A DNA stretch of 64,000 bases from Terrabacter sp. MAHUQ-38 (GTDB lineage: Bacteria; Actinomycetota; Actinomycetes; Actinomycetales; Dermatophilaceae). The stretch is taken from NCBI RefSeq assembly GCF_014518425.1, contig NZ_JACVCU010000007.1, positions 62,001-126,000 on the forward strand, written 5' to 3'. The notes beneath the pieces are model-generated. The model was not told the origin of the DNA. It searched no databases and was given only the letters and a program-made list of their open reading frames with translations. The position numbers and the translations under genes were made by a program. Of this stretch, positions 1 through 9,027 are shown piece by piece (position 1 is the first letter of the stretch; each line of letters opens with the position of its first letter).

Positions 1-856
1 TGATGTCGTCTCCGGCGGCCTCCCGACGCTCGAGGGGCGTGCGCGTCGCGTCCTCGACGCCGATGCGCAGGCCACCCCGGCGCCGGTCCACCACGGCGCG
101 GAAGGGCGAGGCCGCATGGTGCAGGGCGTTCGTCGCGAGCTCGGACACGATGAGGGCCGCGTCGGCGGCGAGCTCGTCGTGCCCCCACGACCGGAGCACG
201 TCGACGACGAAGTGCCGGGCCGCCGGGACCGACTCGGGCGTCGGCAGGTAGACGCGCGAGCAGGCGTGGCCCCCCGCCGCCGCAGCGGTGTCGGTCGTCT
301 CGGGAGAGCCCGTGGACGTCAGGTCGGTGTGCAGGTCGCAGACGCGACGCACGTCGACGAGCTCGGCGCGGTCGAGTGTGTCCGTGGGATAGGCGCAGAG
401 GAGGGAGAACTCGTGCTCGCTGAGGATCTCGTTCCAGAGCAGCTCGAGGTCGATGGCGGCATCGACCTCGCCGTCCTCCCAGAGGATGGCGACCATCTCG
501 CCGAAGGCACGGACGGGGCGGCCCGCGGCCGACGCCTCGGTCAGCACCTCGCCGACCCGTCCCATAAAGTGCTCGGGGTCGATGTGGCCCTCGACGAGCA
601 GCTCACGCAAGGTCTCGTGCGCGTCGAGGACGAGGTAGCGGCCCGCGTCAGCGCGGGCGAGCGGGTCATAGCCCTGGCTCACGAGTCGGTCGTCGACAGC
701 CAAGCGGTGCGCCTGCGTACACACGAGGACGACGCACTCATCGAGGTCCCACCCGGACGCGACGAAGCGCGCGACCGCGTCCATACCCTCACTGTCGAGC
801 TCGTAGAACCCCACTGCATGACCGGGCCCCGACGCAGCCATGCCGCCGTGCGACAT
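1..856 (-). CDS. MEDS-domain / HATPase anti-sigma-like sensor (C-terminus cut by window edge)
   Basis: The reading frame is open from an ATG at 856 to the left edge, about 285 codons with no stop. The N-terminal ~160 residues (HAVGFYELDSEG, then LVLDAHETL and FGEMVAILWEDG) match the MEDS (DcmR-type sensory) pattern. The C-terminal part shows an N-box-like VSELATNALHHA, typical of HATPase_c_2 anti-sigma/serine-kinase folds, with the RRRGGLRIGVEDAT segment following. Such fusions are known in actinobacteria as regulators of stress sigma factors or SpoIIAA-type antagonists; that role is inferred here. An alternative in-frame ATG lies at 841. The rest of the ATPase domain lies outside the window. 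Confidence 0.75.
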   Translation of the reverse strand, partial: MSHGGMAASGPGHAVGFYELDSEGMDAVARFVASGWDLDECVVLVCTQAHRLAVDDRLVSQGYDPLARADAGRYLVLDAHETLRELLVEGHIDPEHFMGRVGEVLTEASAAGRPVRAFGEMVAILWEDGEVDAAIDLELLWNEILSEHEFSLLCAYPTDTLDRAELVDVRRVCDLHTDLTSTGSPETTDTAAAAGGHACSRVYLPTPESVPAARHFVVDVLRSWGHDELAADAALIVSELATNALHHAASPFRAVVDRRRGGLRIGVEDATRTPLERREAAGDDI

Positions 857-974
857 GGCTGTCATCGTACGCCGGCAGCACGGCGCGCGACCGCGACACG
901 ACGTACCGAATCAGCGCCCGTACGGCGCGCAGAACCCGCCCGAACCGGGCCGAACCCGCGCGAAACGGGCTGGC

Positions 975-1775
975 TCAGCGGGCGAGCGGTGCGACAGCGG
1001 ACCAGTCCACGGTGAGCTCGCCGAGTCGCCAGCGAGGTGGTCCGTCGAGCAGCGGCCAGCGCTCGCGCACCTCTCCCGCCATGGCGAGGAAACGCTGCCG
1101 GGCACCCCATGACGACTGCGGCGCGCTCCGCGCCCAGGCGCGGTCGAGGTCCGCAAGAAACGCGTGGACGGGCTCGCCCGGCACGTTGCGGTGGATCAGC
1201 GACTTCGGCAGGCGCTCCGCGACATCGGACGGGCGCTCGAGCCCGCCCATGCGCAGGGAGATCGTCAGACTCACGGGGCCGGTCGCGTCGACGGCGACCC
1301 ATGCAGCGCGGCGCCCGATCTCGTCGCAGGTCCCGTCGACCAGGAGGCCGCCCGGTGCGAGGCGTCCCTGCACCAGGGCCCATGCGGCTGGCACCTCCTC
1401 CTCGGGGTACTGGCGCAGCACGTTGAAGGCGCGCACGACGGTGGGGCGGGCGCCATCGTCCAGAGGGACCTCGAAGCCGCCGAGCCGGAAGGTGAGCCCC
1501 TCGCGCTCGAGCGGGCGTCCGGCGGTGACCCGCTCGGGGTCGATCTCGACGCCGACGACCTGCACGTCCGCGCGCACGCGACGGAGCCGGTCGTGCAGCT
1601 CCACCGCGGTGATGGGCGACGCCCCGTAGCCGAGGTCCACGACGACCGGGGCGGTCGGGCTGCGCCGGAGCCGCCACGCCTCGGGGCCGGCGATCCATCG
1701 GTCGCACCGACGCAGCCGGTTGGGGTTCGTCGTGCCTCGTGTGATGGTCCCGACGGGACGTCCTCGGCCGGCCAC
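975..1775 (-). CDS. class I SAM-dependent methyltransferase
   Basis: A 266-residue protein with a Rossmann-type motif I variant (VVVDLGYGASPITAVEL, residues ~44-60), an acidic motif after strand 2 (VVGVEIDPERV) and a later FNVLRQYPEEEV segment. This pattern fits a small-molecule or protein methyltransferase, but the substrate cannot be read from the sequence. The GTG start at 1775 has TAGGCT six bases upstream on the same strand and no Shine-Dalgarno, so leaderless translation is likely. It is convergent with nothing and divergent from mshA, with about 190 bp between the two starts. Confidence 0.7.
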   Translation of the reverse strand: MAGRGRPVGTITRGTTNPNRLRRCDRWIAGPEAWRLRRSPTAPVVVDLGYGASPITAVELHDRLRRVRADVQVVGVEIDPERVTAGRPLEREGLTFRLGGFEVPLDDGARPTVVRAFNVLRQYPEEEVPAAWALVQGRLAPGGLLVDGTCDEIGRRAAWVAVDATGPVSLTISLRMGGLERPSDVAERLPKSLIHRNVPGEPVHAFLADLDRAWARSAPQSSWGARQRFLAMAGEVRERWPLLDGPPRWRLGELTVDWSAVAPLAR

Positions 1776-1781
1776 GTGGGC

Positions 1782-1787
1782 AGCCTA
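1782..1787 (-). promoter_or_regulatory. -10 element (TAGGCT) of a leaderless promoter for the methyltransferase
   Basis: On the minus strand TAGGCT lies six bases before the GTG start at 1775, with no purine-rich ribosome site between. This spacing is that of TANNNT leaderless promoters in actinobacteria. Confidence 0.5.
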
Positions 1788-1962
1788 CGCGTCGGCCCGT
1801 GACCCTGATGGCAGGTCCGGACGGTCGGTCGAGGGGTGTCGTGGTCCGGTGTGACAGCGTGGCGAGGTCGCGGCGCCCCGCCCCGGGAATCGGCAGGGCG
1901 CGAGACGGGTTGTCGGTTGGAGTGGTCAGGCAGGAGCATGGCCAGATGAAGAGAGGACGTCG

Positions 1963-3276
1963 ATGACGGCGGAGCCGAGACGCGTGGCGATGATCAGCGT
2001 CCACACCTCACCGCTCGAGCAGCCCGGAACGGGCGATGCCGGCGGCCTGAACGTCTACGTCGCAGAGACCGCGAAGGAGCTCGCGGCCCGGGGCGTCGAG
2101 GTCGACATCTTCACGCGCCGCACGACCGGTGAGACGCCCGTCGAGGCCGACCTGGTCCCGGGTGTGCGTGTGCGCCACGTGACCGCCGGCCCCTACGAGG
2201 GCCTCGCCAAGGAGGACCTGCCGGGCCAGCTCTGCGCCTTCTCCGCCGGCATCATGCAGGCGGGCCTCTCGGTCCCCGAGGACCACTACGACCTCGTCCA
2301 CTCGCACTACTGGCTGTCGGGCCAGGTCGGGTGGCTCGCCGCCGACCGCTGGCGCGTCGCGCTCGTCCACACCATGCACACGATGGCCCGGGTCAAGAAC
2401 CTCCACCTGGCCGACGGCGACCGTCCCGAGCCGCGCGGCCGGGAGATCGGAGAGGTGCAGGTCGTCGAGGCGGCGGACCGCCTGGTCGCCAACACGGACG
2501 ACGAGGCGCGTGAGCTCATCGAGCTGTATGCCGCGCCGCCGGCCAAGGTGTCCGTCGTGCCGCCGGGCGTCGACCTCCAGATCTTCACGCCGGGTGACCG
2601 GGCCGGCGCCCGGCGCGAGCTCGGCCTGCCCGTCGAGGGGCAGCTGCTCCTCTTCGTCGGCCGCATCCAGCCGCTCAAGGCGCCGGACGTGCTGCTGCGC
2701 GTCGCCGGTGAGCTCGTGGCGCGCGACCCGGCCCGCCGCGGCCACGTCACGGTTGCCATCGTCGGCGGCCCGAGCGGCAGCGGACTCACCCGGCCGCACG
2801 AGCTCGAGGAGCTCGCCCGCCGTCTCGGCATCGACGACGTCGTGCGCTTCGTCAAGCCTGCACCGCGTCCGGTGCTCGCGCAGTGGTACCGCGCCGCGGA
2901 CCTCGTCCTCGTGCCGAGCTACTCCGAGTCGTTCGGCCTCGTCGCCATCGAGGCCCAGGCGTGCGGCACGCCCGTGGTCGCCGCACACGTCGGCGGCCTG
3001 CCGACGGCTGTCGGTGAGGCCGGCGTCCTCGTCGACGGGCACGCCATCGCCGACTGGACCGACGCGGTCGAGGGGCTGCTCCGCGACGACGCCCGCCGTC
3101 TCGACCTCGGCGCCGCCGCGGTCGAGCACGCCGCGCAGTTCGGGTGGTCCGCCACGACGGACCGCCTCCTCGACGTCTACCGGCAGGCCATCCGCGAGCG
3201 GGCCAACGGTTCCAACGAGTCACCCATCGACGAGGGCCAGAACCTCGTCGGCGTGCCGACGGCGGTCATCCCGTGA
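1963..3276 (+). CDS. mshA: D-inositol-3-phosphate glycosyltransferase (mycothiol step 1)
   Basis: A 437-residue GT-B retaining glycosyltransferase of family GT4. MshA transfers GlcNAc from UDP-GlcNAc to 1L-inositol-1-phosphate, the first step of mycothiol synthesis in the cytoplasm. Visible motifs are [15 protein letters not shown] near the N-terminus, HSHYWLSG, the [15 protein letters not shown] start of the C-terminal domain and the E-x7-E region [18 protein letters not shown]. Length is normal for MshA. The downstream ybjN-gpmA-senX3-regX3 order is the same as in mycobacteria, which strengthens the name. The ATG at 1963 gives the canonical N-terminus ([14 protein letters not shown]). The stop overlaps the next start. 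Confidence 0.95.
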   Translation: MTAEPRRVAMISVHTSPLEQPGTGDAGGLNVYVAETAKELAARGVEVDIFTRRTTGETPVEADLVPGVRVRHVTAGPYEGLAKEDLPGQLCAFSAGIMQAGLSVPEDHYDLVHSHYWLSGQVGWLAADRWRVALVHTMHTMARVKNLHLADGDRPEPRGREIGEVQVVEAADRLVANTDDEARELIELYAAPPAKVSVVPPGVDLQIFTPGDRAGARRELGLPVEGQLLLFVGRIQPLKAPDVLLRVAGELVARDPARRGHVTVAIVGGPSGSGLTRPHELEELARRLGIDDVVRFVKPAPRPVLAQWYRAADLVLVPSYSESFGLVAIEAQACGTPVVAAHVGGLPTAVGEAGVLVDGHAIADWTDAVEGLLRDDARRLDLGAAAVEHAAQFGWSATTDRLLDVYRQAIRERANGSNESPIDEGQNLVGVPTAVIP

Positions 3277-3800
3277 CCACTCCCGACCAGGCGGGCTCCC
3301 CGGCGGCGGACGCGGAGGCCCGCCTCACGGCATACCTGGGCTCCGTCGGCCTCGAGTGGGAGCTCGGCGGGCGCTCGGGGGAGTACGTCGTCACGCTGCC
3401 CGGCGAGAAGAAGCTCAAGACGGTGCTCTCCCTGCTCGTGCGCGACCGGACCACGAGCCTCAGCGCCTTCGTCATCCGCAACCCCGACGAGAACCACGAG
3501 GTGTTCTACCGGACCCTGCTGCGCAAGAACCTCCGCCTGCAGGGCCTCGCGTACGCCATCGACACCGACGGCGACGTCTACCTGCGCGGCGAGGTGCCGA
3601 CCGCGGCCCTCGATGCCGAGCACCTCGACCAGCTCTTCGGCGTGGTGCTGGCCGCGAGCGACGACGTCTTCAACGAGCTGCTCGCCCTCGGCTTCCTCGG
3701 ATCGATGAGGAAGGAGTGGGCGTGGCGGGTGTCGCGGGGCGAGTCGACCCGCAACCTCGAGGCGTTCCGTCACCTGCTGGACGACGGCTCGGGCGGCTGA
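3273..3800 (+). CDS. YbjN-domain protein
   Basis: A 175-residue protein of the YbjN (type III secretion chaperone-like fold) family, conserved next to mshA in actinobacteria. The GTG at 3273 overlaps the mshA stop (GTGA), so translational coupling is likely and this start is preferred over longer in-frame extensions that run back into mshA. The sequence has the family's mixed alpha/beta pattern ([45 protein letters not shown]). Its molecular role is unknown; related proteins are linked to stress survival. It is the middle gene of mshA-ybjN-gpmA. Confidence 0.85.
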   Translation: MTTPDQAGSPAADAEARLTAYLGSVGLEWELGGRSGEYVVTLPGEKKLKTVLSLLVRDRTTSLSAFVIRNPDENHEVFYRTLLRKNLRLQGLAYAIDTDGDVYLRGEVPTAALDAEHLDQLFGVVLAASDDVFNELLALGFLGSMRKEWAWRVSRGESTRNLEAFRHLLDDGSGG

Positions 3801-3811
3801 GCGGGCGTCGC

Positions 3812-3817
3812 TAGGCT
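3812..3817 (+). promoter_or_regulatory. -10 element (TAGGCT) for leaderless gpmA
   Basis: TAGGCT ends seven bases before the gpmA ATG at 3825, and no Shine-Dalgarno is present. gpmA may therefore have its own leaderless transcript besides read-through from mshA. Confidence 0.5.
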
Positions 3818-3824
3818 GACCGCC

Positions 3825-4568
3825 ATGACCTACACGCTCGTCCTCGTCCGCCACGGCGAAAGCGACTGGAACGCCAAGAACCTCTTCACCGGCTGGGTCG
3901 ATGTGGACCTCACCGACAAGGGCCGCGCCGAGGCCGTCAAGGCCGGGCAGCAGCTGAAGGAGGCCGGCATCCTGCCCGACATCGTGCACACGTCGGTGCA
4001 GCGCCGGGCCATCAACACGGCCAACCTCTCGCTCGACGCGGCCGACCGGCACTGGATCCCGGTCAAGCGCGACTGGCGCCTCAACGAGCGCCACTACGGC
4101 GCGCTGCAGGGCAAGAACAAGAAGCAGACCCTCGAGGAGTTCGGCGAGGAGCAGTTCATGCTCTGGCGCCGCTCCTACGACGTGCCGCCGCCGCCGATCG
4201 ACCTCGACGACGAGTTCGCGCAGACCGACGACCCGCGCTATGCCGGCCTCGGCGAGGCGATGCCGCGCACCGAGTGCCTCAAAGACGTCGTCAAGCGGAT
4301 GACGCCCTACTGGGAGACCGAGATCCAGACCGACCTCGCCGACGGCCTGACCGTCATGATCGCCGCCCACGGCAACTCGCTGCGGGCCCTGGTCAAGACG
4401 CTCGACGAGATCTCCGACGACGACATCGCCGGCCTCAACATCCCCACGGGTATGCCGCTCGTCTACGAGCTCGACGAGCAGTTCCGTCCCGTGACCCGGG
4501 GCGGGCGCTACCTCGACCCCGAGGCCGCAGCCGAGGCGGCCGCGGCCGTCGCCAACCAGGGCCGCTGA
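3825..4568 (+). CDS. gpmA: 2,3-bisphosphoglycerate-dependent phosphoglycerate mutase
   Basis: A 247-residue cofactor-dependent phosphoglycerate mutase that interconverts 3- and 2-phosphoglycerate in glycolysis and gluconeogenesis. The phosphohistidine motif [10 protein letters not shown] is at residues ~7-16. The second catalytic His is in [14 protein letters not shown], and the family hallmark [14 protein letters not shown] and an [11 protein letters not shown] segment are present. Length matches GpmA (247-250). The ATG sits seven bases after a TANNNT box. A strong hairpin at 4609-4642 follows the gene and is shared with the convergent phoU. Confidence 0.96.
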   Translation: MTYTLVLVRHGESDWNAKNLFTGWVDVDLTDKGRAEAVKAGQQLKEAGILPDIVHTSVQRRAINTANLSLDAADRHWIPVKRDWRLNERHYGALQGKNKKQTLEEFGEEQFMLWRRSYDVPPPPIDLDDEFAQTDDPRYAGLGEAMPRTECLKDVVKRMTPYWETEIQTDLADGLTVMIAAHGNSLRALVKTLDEISDDDIAGLNIPTGMPLVYELDEQFRPVTRGGRYLDPEAAAEAAAAVANQGR

Positions 4569-4608
4569 CCACCCGGACCCACCCCGGCCACAGGCCCGAC
4601 CACCCGTC

Positions 4609-4642
4609 GAGAGGCCAGAAGTCCCACGACTCCTGGCCTCTC
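4609..4642. terminator. bidirectional terminator between gpmA and phoU
   Basis: GAGAGGCCAG (4609-4618) pairs with CTGGCCTCTC (4633-4642). After one mismatch the stem continues with AGTC/GACT around a CCAC loop. It lies between two convergent genes, so it can serve both. Confidence 0.75.
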
Positions 4643-4671
4643 TACGGTGGAGGGGTCAGAGGGTGGAGCTG

Positions 4672-5382
4672 TCAGACGGTGGTGCCGCGTTCGAGGTCGG
4701 CCACCGTCTCCTCGTCCTCCTCGTCCTCGTGGTCGACCGTCTGGTCGTACTCACCCGTGACGAGGTAGATGACGCGCCGGGCCACCGACACGGCGTGGTC
4801 GGCGAAGCGCTCGTAGTAGCGGCCGACGAGGGTCAGGTCGAGGATGCTGCTGCGCGACCACGACGTGTTCTCGTCGAGCAGGGCGGCGAAGAGCTGCCGG
4901 TGCAGCTCGTCCATCTGGTCGTCGTCCTTCTCCAGGGCGATGGCCGCGGCGACGTCCTTGCTCGCGATGATCGAGCCGCACTTGGCCACGATGGACTCGG
5001 CGACCTGGCCCATCTGGAGGATGTGCGAGCGCAGCTCGGCGGGCACGGCCGACTCGGGCGTGCGCAGGCGGGCGACCTTGGCGACGTGCCGGGCGAGGTC
5101 GCCCATCCGCTCGAGGTCCGAGCTCATGTGCATGGCAGTGACGACGATGCGCAGGTCGGTGGCGACGGGCTGCTGCCGGGCGAGCAGGTCGATCGACAGC
5201 TCATCGAGCTCGATCCGGATGTCGTCGAGCTTGCGGTCTGCCTCGATGACCGACTCGGCGAGGTGGACGTCCGCGTCGAGGAGCGCGGTCGTGGCGCGGG
5301 AGATGGCGGACCCGGCGAGACGGGTCAGCTCGACGAGCTGGTCCGAGATCGTGTCGAGGTCCTCGTGGAACTGGTCGCGCAT
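4672..5382 (-). CDS. phoU: phosphate signalling protein PhoU
   Basis: A 236-residue PhoU protein with two three-helix repeats. The metal-binding-type motifs are visible as SDLERMGDLARHVAKV and YYERFADHAVSVARRV. PhoU links the Pst phosphate transporter to the SenX3/PhoR-type kinase and represses Pho signalling when phosphate is plentiful. The ATG at 5382 (MRDQFHEDLD) is the canonical start and has an AGGAAG ribosome site a few bases upstream. A longer frame to 5436 lacks family-like sequence. It is divergent from senX3, with a PHO-box-like array in between. Confidence 0.95.
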   Translation of the reverse strand: MRDQFHEDLDTISDQLVELTRLAGSAISRATTALLDADVHLAESVIEADRKLDDIRIELDELSIDLLARQQPVATDLRIVVTAMHMSSDLERMGDLARHVAKVARLRTPESAVPAELRSHILQMGQVAESIVAKCGSIIASKDVAAAIALEKDDDQMDELHRQLFAALLDENTSWSRSSILDLTLVGRYYERFADHAVSVARRVIYLVTGEYDQTVDHEDEEDEETVADLERGTTV

Positions 5383-5530
5383 GGTCTTCCTGTCGGTTGC
5401 CGGTCGTGCCGTGAGGCGCGGTCGTGGCGCCGTCACGGCGCGGTCGTGTCGGAACAGCGTGCCACCGCGAGGTGCGTGGGCGGCATACGTGACGGGGAGA
5501 CACGCCCCCGCTCGTGCCGAGGCTCGCAGG

Positions 5531-5574
5531 GCATCGTGAATGCGTGGGGACCGTCAGGTGAACAGTGGGTTCAC
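5531..5574 (-). promoter_or_regulatory. PHO-box-like array of 11-bp direct repeats upstream of phoU
   Basis: Read on the minus strand, three adjoining 11-mers occur: GTTCACCTGAC (5553-5563), GGTCCCCACGC (5542-5552) and ATTCACGATGC (5531-5541). A GTGAAC half-site lies just before them. Actinobacterial PhoP/RegX3 operators are 11-bp direct repeats resembling GTTCACCnnnn, so this is a probable site in the phoU/senX3 divergent region (5383-5636). Confidence 0.55.
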
Positions 5575-5623
5575 GCTGCGCACGGGCGGGGCGCTCGTGG
5601 TCCGAGCCTCGCCCCCGGATGCG

Positions 5624-5629
5624 TACGCT
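5624..5629 (+). promoter_or_regulatory. -10 element (TACGCT) supporting a GTG start for senX3
   Basis: TACGCT ends seven bases before GTG 5637, matching the leaderless pattern of neighbouring genes. It overlaps the alternative ATG start at 5619, which is why 5637 is preferred. Confidence 0.5.
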
Positions 5630-5636
5630 GAGTGTC

Positions 5637-6941
5637 GTGGATCCGACGACCGCGGCAACGCTCGGTGGAATCGCCGGCCTCGCCCTGGGCGGCCTGGCGA
5701 TGGTGGCCGTGCGCCTGTCGGACCGATCGACCGCAGCCGAGACGCCGACGCTGCCCGACCCGCCGCTCCCACCGGGTGTCGGTGAGGTCATCGCCGTCCT
5801 GCGCTCCAGCGGCATCCTCGTCGACTCGTCGGACCGCGTCGTCAACAACTCGCCGGCCGCCGTCGCCCAGGGGCTGGTCCGCGGGCAGGAGCTCGTCCAC
5901 CCCGAGCTGTTGCACCTCGCGCGCGCCGTACGCCGCGACGGCCTGATCCGCGAGGCCGAGCTGATCCTCCAGAAGGGCATCGGCGAAGGTCGGCTCGTCG
6001 TCGCGGCGCGGGTCGCCCCGCTCGGCGCGCACCACGTGCTCCTCCTCGTCGAGGACCGGTCCAAGGCGGCGCGGGTCGAGGAGATCCGCCGCGACTTCCT
6101 CGCGAACGTCAGCCACGAGCTCAAGACCCCCGTGGGTGGCATCTCGCTGCTGGCCGAGGCCGTGCTCGACGCGCACGACGACCCCGAGGCCGTCGCCCGC
6201 TTCGCCAGGCGGATCAGCGTCGAGTCCACGCGCCTGACCCGGCTCGTCAAGGAGATCGTCGAGCTGTCCCGGCTCCAGGGCGCCGACACCGTCAAGGACC
6301 CGACGATCATCGACGTCGGCGCGTGCGCGCACGATGCGACCGAACGCAGCCGCCTGCTCGCCGACGAGCACCGCATCGAGCTGGTGGCCGCCATCGACGA
6401 GGGCTGCGAGATCTGGGGCGACGCGGAGCTCGTGACGACCGCGGTCAGCAACCTCATCGGCAACGCGATCGCCTACTCCGACGACGACACCCGCGTCGGC
6501 GTCATGGTGCGGCGCGGACGCCCCGGCGTCATCGACGTCTCGGTCACCGACCAGGGACTCGGCATTCCGGCAGAGGAGCAGCAGCGCATCTTCGAGCGCT
6601 TCTACCGCGTCGACACGGCCCGCTCGCGCACGACCGGCGGGACCGGGCTCGGGCTCGCGATCGTCAAGCACGTCGCCGACAACCACGGCGGCAACGTCTC
6701 GGTGTGGTCCGAGCCCGGCCGCGGCTCGACCTTCACGATCGAGCTGCCCGCGGCCAACGCGTCGACCGCGATCGAGCCCGCCTCCGCAGCATCCGCCGGC
6801 TCGAGGCCCGAGCCCTCACTGCCTGACCCGCCACACGCTGACCCCGAACCCTCCGACCCAGAACCCCCCGACCCCGCACCCTCCGACCCGGCGCCGGAGT
6901 CGGCCCGCGGGTCGGGCCCCGCCCCCTCCGTCAACGCCTGA
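5637..6941 (+). CDS. senX3: phosphate-responsive sensor histidine kinase SenX3
   Basis: A sensor kinase of ~434 residues. One N-terminal membrane helix (AATLGGIAGLALGGLAMVAV) is followed by a short PAS-like region, a HisKA domain with phospho-acceptor His in NVSHELKTPVGG, and an HATPase domain with N-box LIGNAIAYS, G1 DQGLGIP and G2 GGTGLGLAIV. The tail is rich in Pro, Asp and Glu (repeats of the SDPEPPDPAPSDP type). SenX3 phosphorylates RegX3 when phosphate is low. The start is uncertain between GTG 5637 (leaderless, chosen) and ATG 5619. The neighbours phoU and regX3 support the assignment. Confidence 0.92.
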   Translation: MDPTTAATLGGIAGLALGGLAMVAVRLSDRSTAAETPTLPDPPLPPGVGEVIAVLRSSGILVDSSDRVVNNSPAAVAQGLVRGQELVHPELLHLARAVRRDGLIREAELILQKGIGEGRLVVAARVAPLGAHHVLLLVEDRSKAARVEEIRRDFLANVSHELKTPVGGISLLAEAVLDAHDDPEAVARFARRISVESTRLTRLVKEIVELSRLQGADTVKDPTIIDVGACAHDATERSRLLADEHRIELVAAIDEGCEIWGDAELVTTAVSNLIGNAIAYSDDDTRVGVMVRRGRPGVIDVSVTDQGLGIPAEEQQRIFERFYRVDTARSRTTGGTGLGLAIVKHVADNHGGNVSVWSEPGRGSTFTIELPAANASTAIEPASAASAGSRPEPSLPDPPHADPEPSDPEPPDPAPSDPAPESARGSGPAPSVNA

Positions 6942-7010
6942 CCGCTTCACCCTGATCACCAGCCCGAGCACCCACCAGCCCCACGTTGCCTGACCCGAGA
7001 GGCCCACACC

Positions 7011-7694
7011 TTGAGTCGCATTCTCATCGTCGAGGACGAGGTGTCGTTCTCCGACCCGCTCTCCTACCTGCTGAAGAAGGAGGGCTACGACGTCGCGGTC
7101 GCCGAGACGGGGCCCGACGGTCTGGCCGAGTTCGACAAGAACGGCGCCGACCTCGTCCTGCTCGACCTCATGCTGCCCGGCCTGTCCGGAGTCGACGTGT
7201 GCCGCGCGCTGCGACAGCGCTCCTCGGTGCCGGTCATCATGCTCACGGCCAAGGACAGCGAGATCGACAAGGTCGTGGGCCTCGAGATCGGTGCCGACGA
7301 CTACGTCACGAAGCCCTACTCGAGCCGCGAGCTGCTCGCGCGCGTCAAGGCCGTGCTGCGCCGGCTGGCCGAGCCGGAGGACCTGCTGCCCTCGACGCTC
7401 GAGGCCGGGCCGGTGCGGATGGACGTCGAACGTCACACCGTCAGCGTCCAGGGCCGGTCGGCGTCCTTGCCGCTCAAGGAGTTCGAGCTGCTCGAGATGC
7501 TGCTGCGCAACTCCGGCCGCGTCCTGACCCGGATGCAGCTCATCGACCGTGTCTGGGGCAGCGACTACGTGGGCGACACGAAGACGCTCGACGTCCACGT
7601 CAAGCGCCTTCGCGCGAAGATCGAGCCCGACCCCGCCAACCCGGTGCACATCGTCACGGTGCGGGGGCTCGGCTACAAGTTCGAGGCCAGCTGA
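7011..7694 (+). CDS. regX3: OmpR-family response regulator RegX3
   Basis: A 227-residue response regulator, the usual RegX3 length. The receiver has the acidic pair in LIVEDEVSFSD, phospho-acceptor Asp in LVLLDLMLPG, Thr in VIMLTAKDSE and Lys in DDYVTKPYS. The C-terminal winged helix has GRVLTRMQLIDRVWGSDY and DVHVKRLRAKIEPDP. It is the output partner of SenX3, controlling phosphate-starvation genes and probably the PHO-box-like array near phoU. The start codon is TTG at 7011; the sequence begins SRILIVEDE. It lies 69 bp downstream of senX3. Confidence 0.95.
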   Translation: MSRILIVEDEVSFSDPLSYLLKKEGYDVAVAETGPDGLAEFDKNGADLVLLDLMLPGLSGVDVCRALRQRSSVPVIMLTAKDSEIDKVVGLEIGADDYVTKPYSSRELLARVKAVLRRLAEPEDLLPSTLEAGPVRMDVERHTVSVQGRSASLPLKEFELLEMLLRNSGRVLTRMQLIDRVWGSDYVGDTKTLDVHVKRLRAKIEPDPANPVHIVTVRGLGYKFEAS

Positions 7695-7714
7695 GCCAGG
7701 AAACCTCGGGAGGG

Positions 7715-8236
7715 TCAGCTGCCGGTCGGCGCGGGGGTGACCGTGGAGTAGTAGCCCTTCGCGGGCAGGACCGGCACCTTGACGACGGTCGTGCCGCCCG
7801 CGCTCGACGTGACGACGACGGGGACGAGGCCGCCCGGCTTGGTCTTGACGTCGCGCAGCTGCAGCCCCTTCGTCGTGAGGTTGACCTGCTCACGCGGGGC
7901 GAGCTCGAGCTCCGAGCCCGACGGGGGCGTCGTCGCGTCGGCCCCGGCCTGCGGCGCGATCTGCACGGTCATGCTGTCGTTGCCGAGGTTGATAGCCGAG
8001 CCGGAGATGACCACCGTGCCGTTGCCGTCACCGACGAGGGCGAGGTCGCGCACCGCGAGCTGGCCCACGGTGGCCGGCACGCCGTCGGCCGGGACGTAGG
8101 TGTTGTCGGTCTGGACGGGCGAGTTGACCTGGCATCCGGTCGTCACGGCGGCGAGGGCCACGCCGGCGAGGATCGCCGACACCCGGCGGGTGGACGGGCG
8201 ACGCGCGGCGGTCAGGGCGGGGAATCGACGGTTCAC
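7715..8236 (-). CDS. putative lipoprotein, DUF-type extracellular protein
   Basis: A 173-residue protein with an N-terminal basic stretch (NRRFPALTAARRP), a hydrophobic segment and a lipobox-like VTTGC around residue 30, consistent with a membrane-anchored lipoprotein. The mature part is beta-rich (VVISGSAINLGNDSMTVQI, LELAPREQVNLTTKGLQL), resembling the copper-chaperone/immunoglobulin-like secreted proteins common beside senX3-regX3 in actinobacteria. Its function is unknown. The GTG at 8236 is chosen because it places the signal sequence at the N-terminus; longer in-frame extension is Arg-rich and unlikely. It is convergent with regX3, 20 bp apart. Confidence 0.7.
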   Translation of the reverse strand: MNRRFPALTAARRPSTRRVSAILAGVALAAVTTGCQVNSPVQTDNTYVPADGVPATVGQLAVRDLALVGDGNGTVVISGSAINLGNDSMTVQIAPQAGADATTPPSGSELELAPREQVNLTTKGLQLRDVKTKPGGLVPVVVTSSAGGTTVVKVPVLPAKGYYSTVTPAPTGS

Positions 8237-8496
8237 GGGCGACAGCCTACCGGCGAGCCGTTGCCGCGAGCCGTGCGCCTCCGCACGGCGGCGAGTCCCG
8301 TCGGCGCGGCCCCCGAGACCGGACCGCAAGGCCACCGCGAAGCCCTCCCGGAGCCGCGCCGGAGGACGTGGACGGCTCGTCCGATGCACGCCGAACGGCG
8401 TTCTGTCAAGACGTCACCAAGCACCTGGTGGACCCTCACAGTGGCTCTGACCTGCGGCGATGCCAAATCCTGAGATCGCGATGTGCACAGCTTCGT

Positions 8497-8502
8497 GATA
8501 AT
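8497..8502 (+). promoter_or_regulatory. -10 element (GATAAT) and ribosome site for carD
   Basis: GATAAT lies 30 bases before the carD ATG at 8532. An AAAGGGG ribosome site (8516-8522) lies between them. No convincing -35 element is visible. Confidence 0.45.
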
Positions 8503-8531
8503 CTGGAGGTCGCGAAAGGGGAAAACAGCAC

Positions 8532-9014
8532 ATGGTTTTCAAGGTCGGCGAGACGGTCGTGTACCCCCACCACGGGGCTGCACTGATCGAAGAGATCAAC
8601 ACACGCACGATCAAGGGAGAGGACAAGCTCTACCTGAAGCTCAAGGTCGCTCAGGGTGACCTGACGATCGAAGTGCCCGCCGAGAACTGCGACCTCGTGG
8701 GCGTCCGCGACGTCGTCGGCCAGGAGGGTCTGGATCGGGTGTTCGAGGTGCTGCGCACCCCGCACACCGAGGAGCCGACCAACTGGTCGCGTCGCTACAA
8801 GGCGAACCTCGAGAAGCTCGCGTCGGGTGACGTCATCAAGGTCGCCGAGGTCGTCCGTGACCTCTGGCGTCGTGACCAGGACCGCGGTCTGTCGGCGGGC
8901 GAGAAGCGGATGCTCGCCAAGGCCCGTCAGATCCTCGTCTCCGAGCTCGCGCTCGCAGAGAAGACCGACGAGGAGAAGGCCGAGACCATCCTCGACGAGG
9001 TCCTCGCGTCCTGA
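8532..9014 (+). CDS. carD: CarD/CdnL-type RNA polymerase-binding transcription factor
   Basis: A 160-residue CarD. The N-terminal RNA-polymerase-interaction domain begins [15 protein letters not shown] and continues to ~residue 60. The C-terminal helical domain binds DNA upstream of the -10 box and includes the conserved Trp region ([16 protein letters not shown]) and [16 protein letters not shown]-like helices. CarD stabilises open complexes at rRNA and many housekeeping promoters. It is immediately followed by ispD, the usual actinobacterial arrangement. The ATG has an AAAGGGG ribosome site. Confidence 0.96.
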   Translation: MVFKVGETVVYPHHGAALIEEINTRTIKGEDKLYLKLKVAQGDLTIEVPAENCDLVGVRDVVGQEGLDRVFEVLRTPHTEEPTNWSRRYKANLEKLASGDVIKVAEVVRDLWRRDQDRGLSAGEKRMLAKARQILVSELALAEKTDEEKAETILDEVLAS

Positions 9015-9027
9015 TTCGAGCAGCACT

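Noticed and set aside
116-1015. Long plus-strand open frame opposite the MEDS sensor
   Set aside because: Its composition is Arg/Asp/Glu/Val-rich as expected of an antisense shadow; the minus-strand frame has clear MEDS and ATPase motifs.
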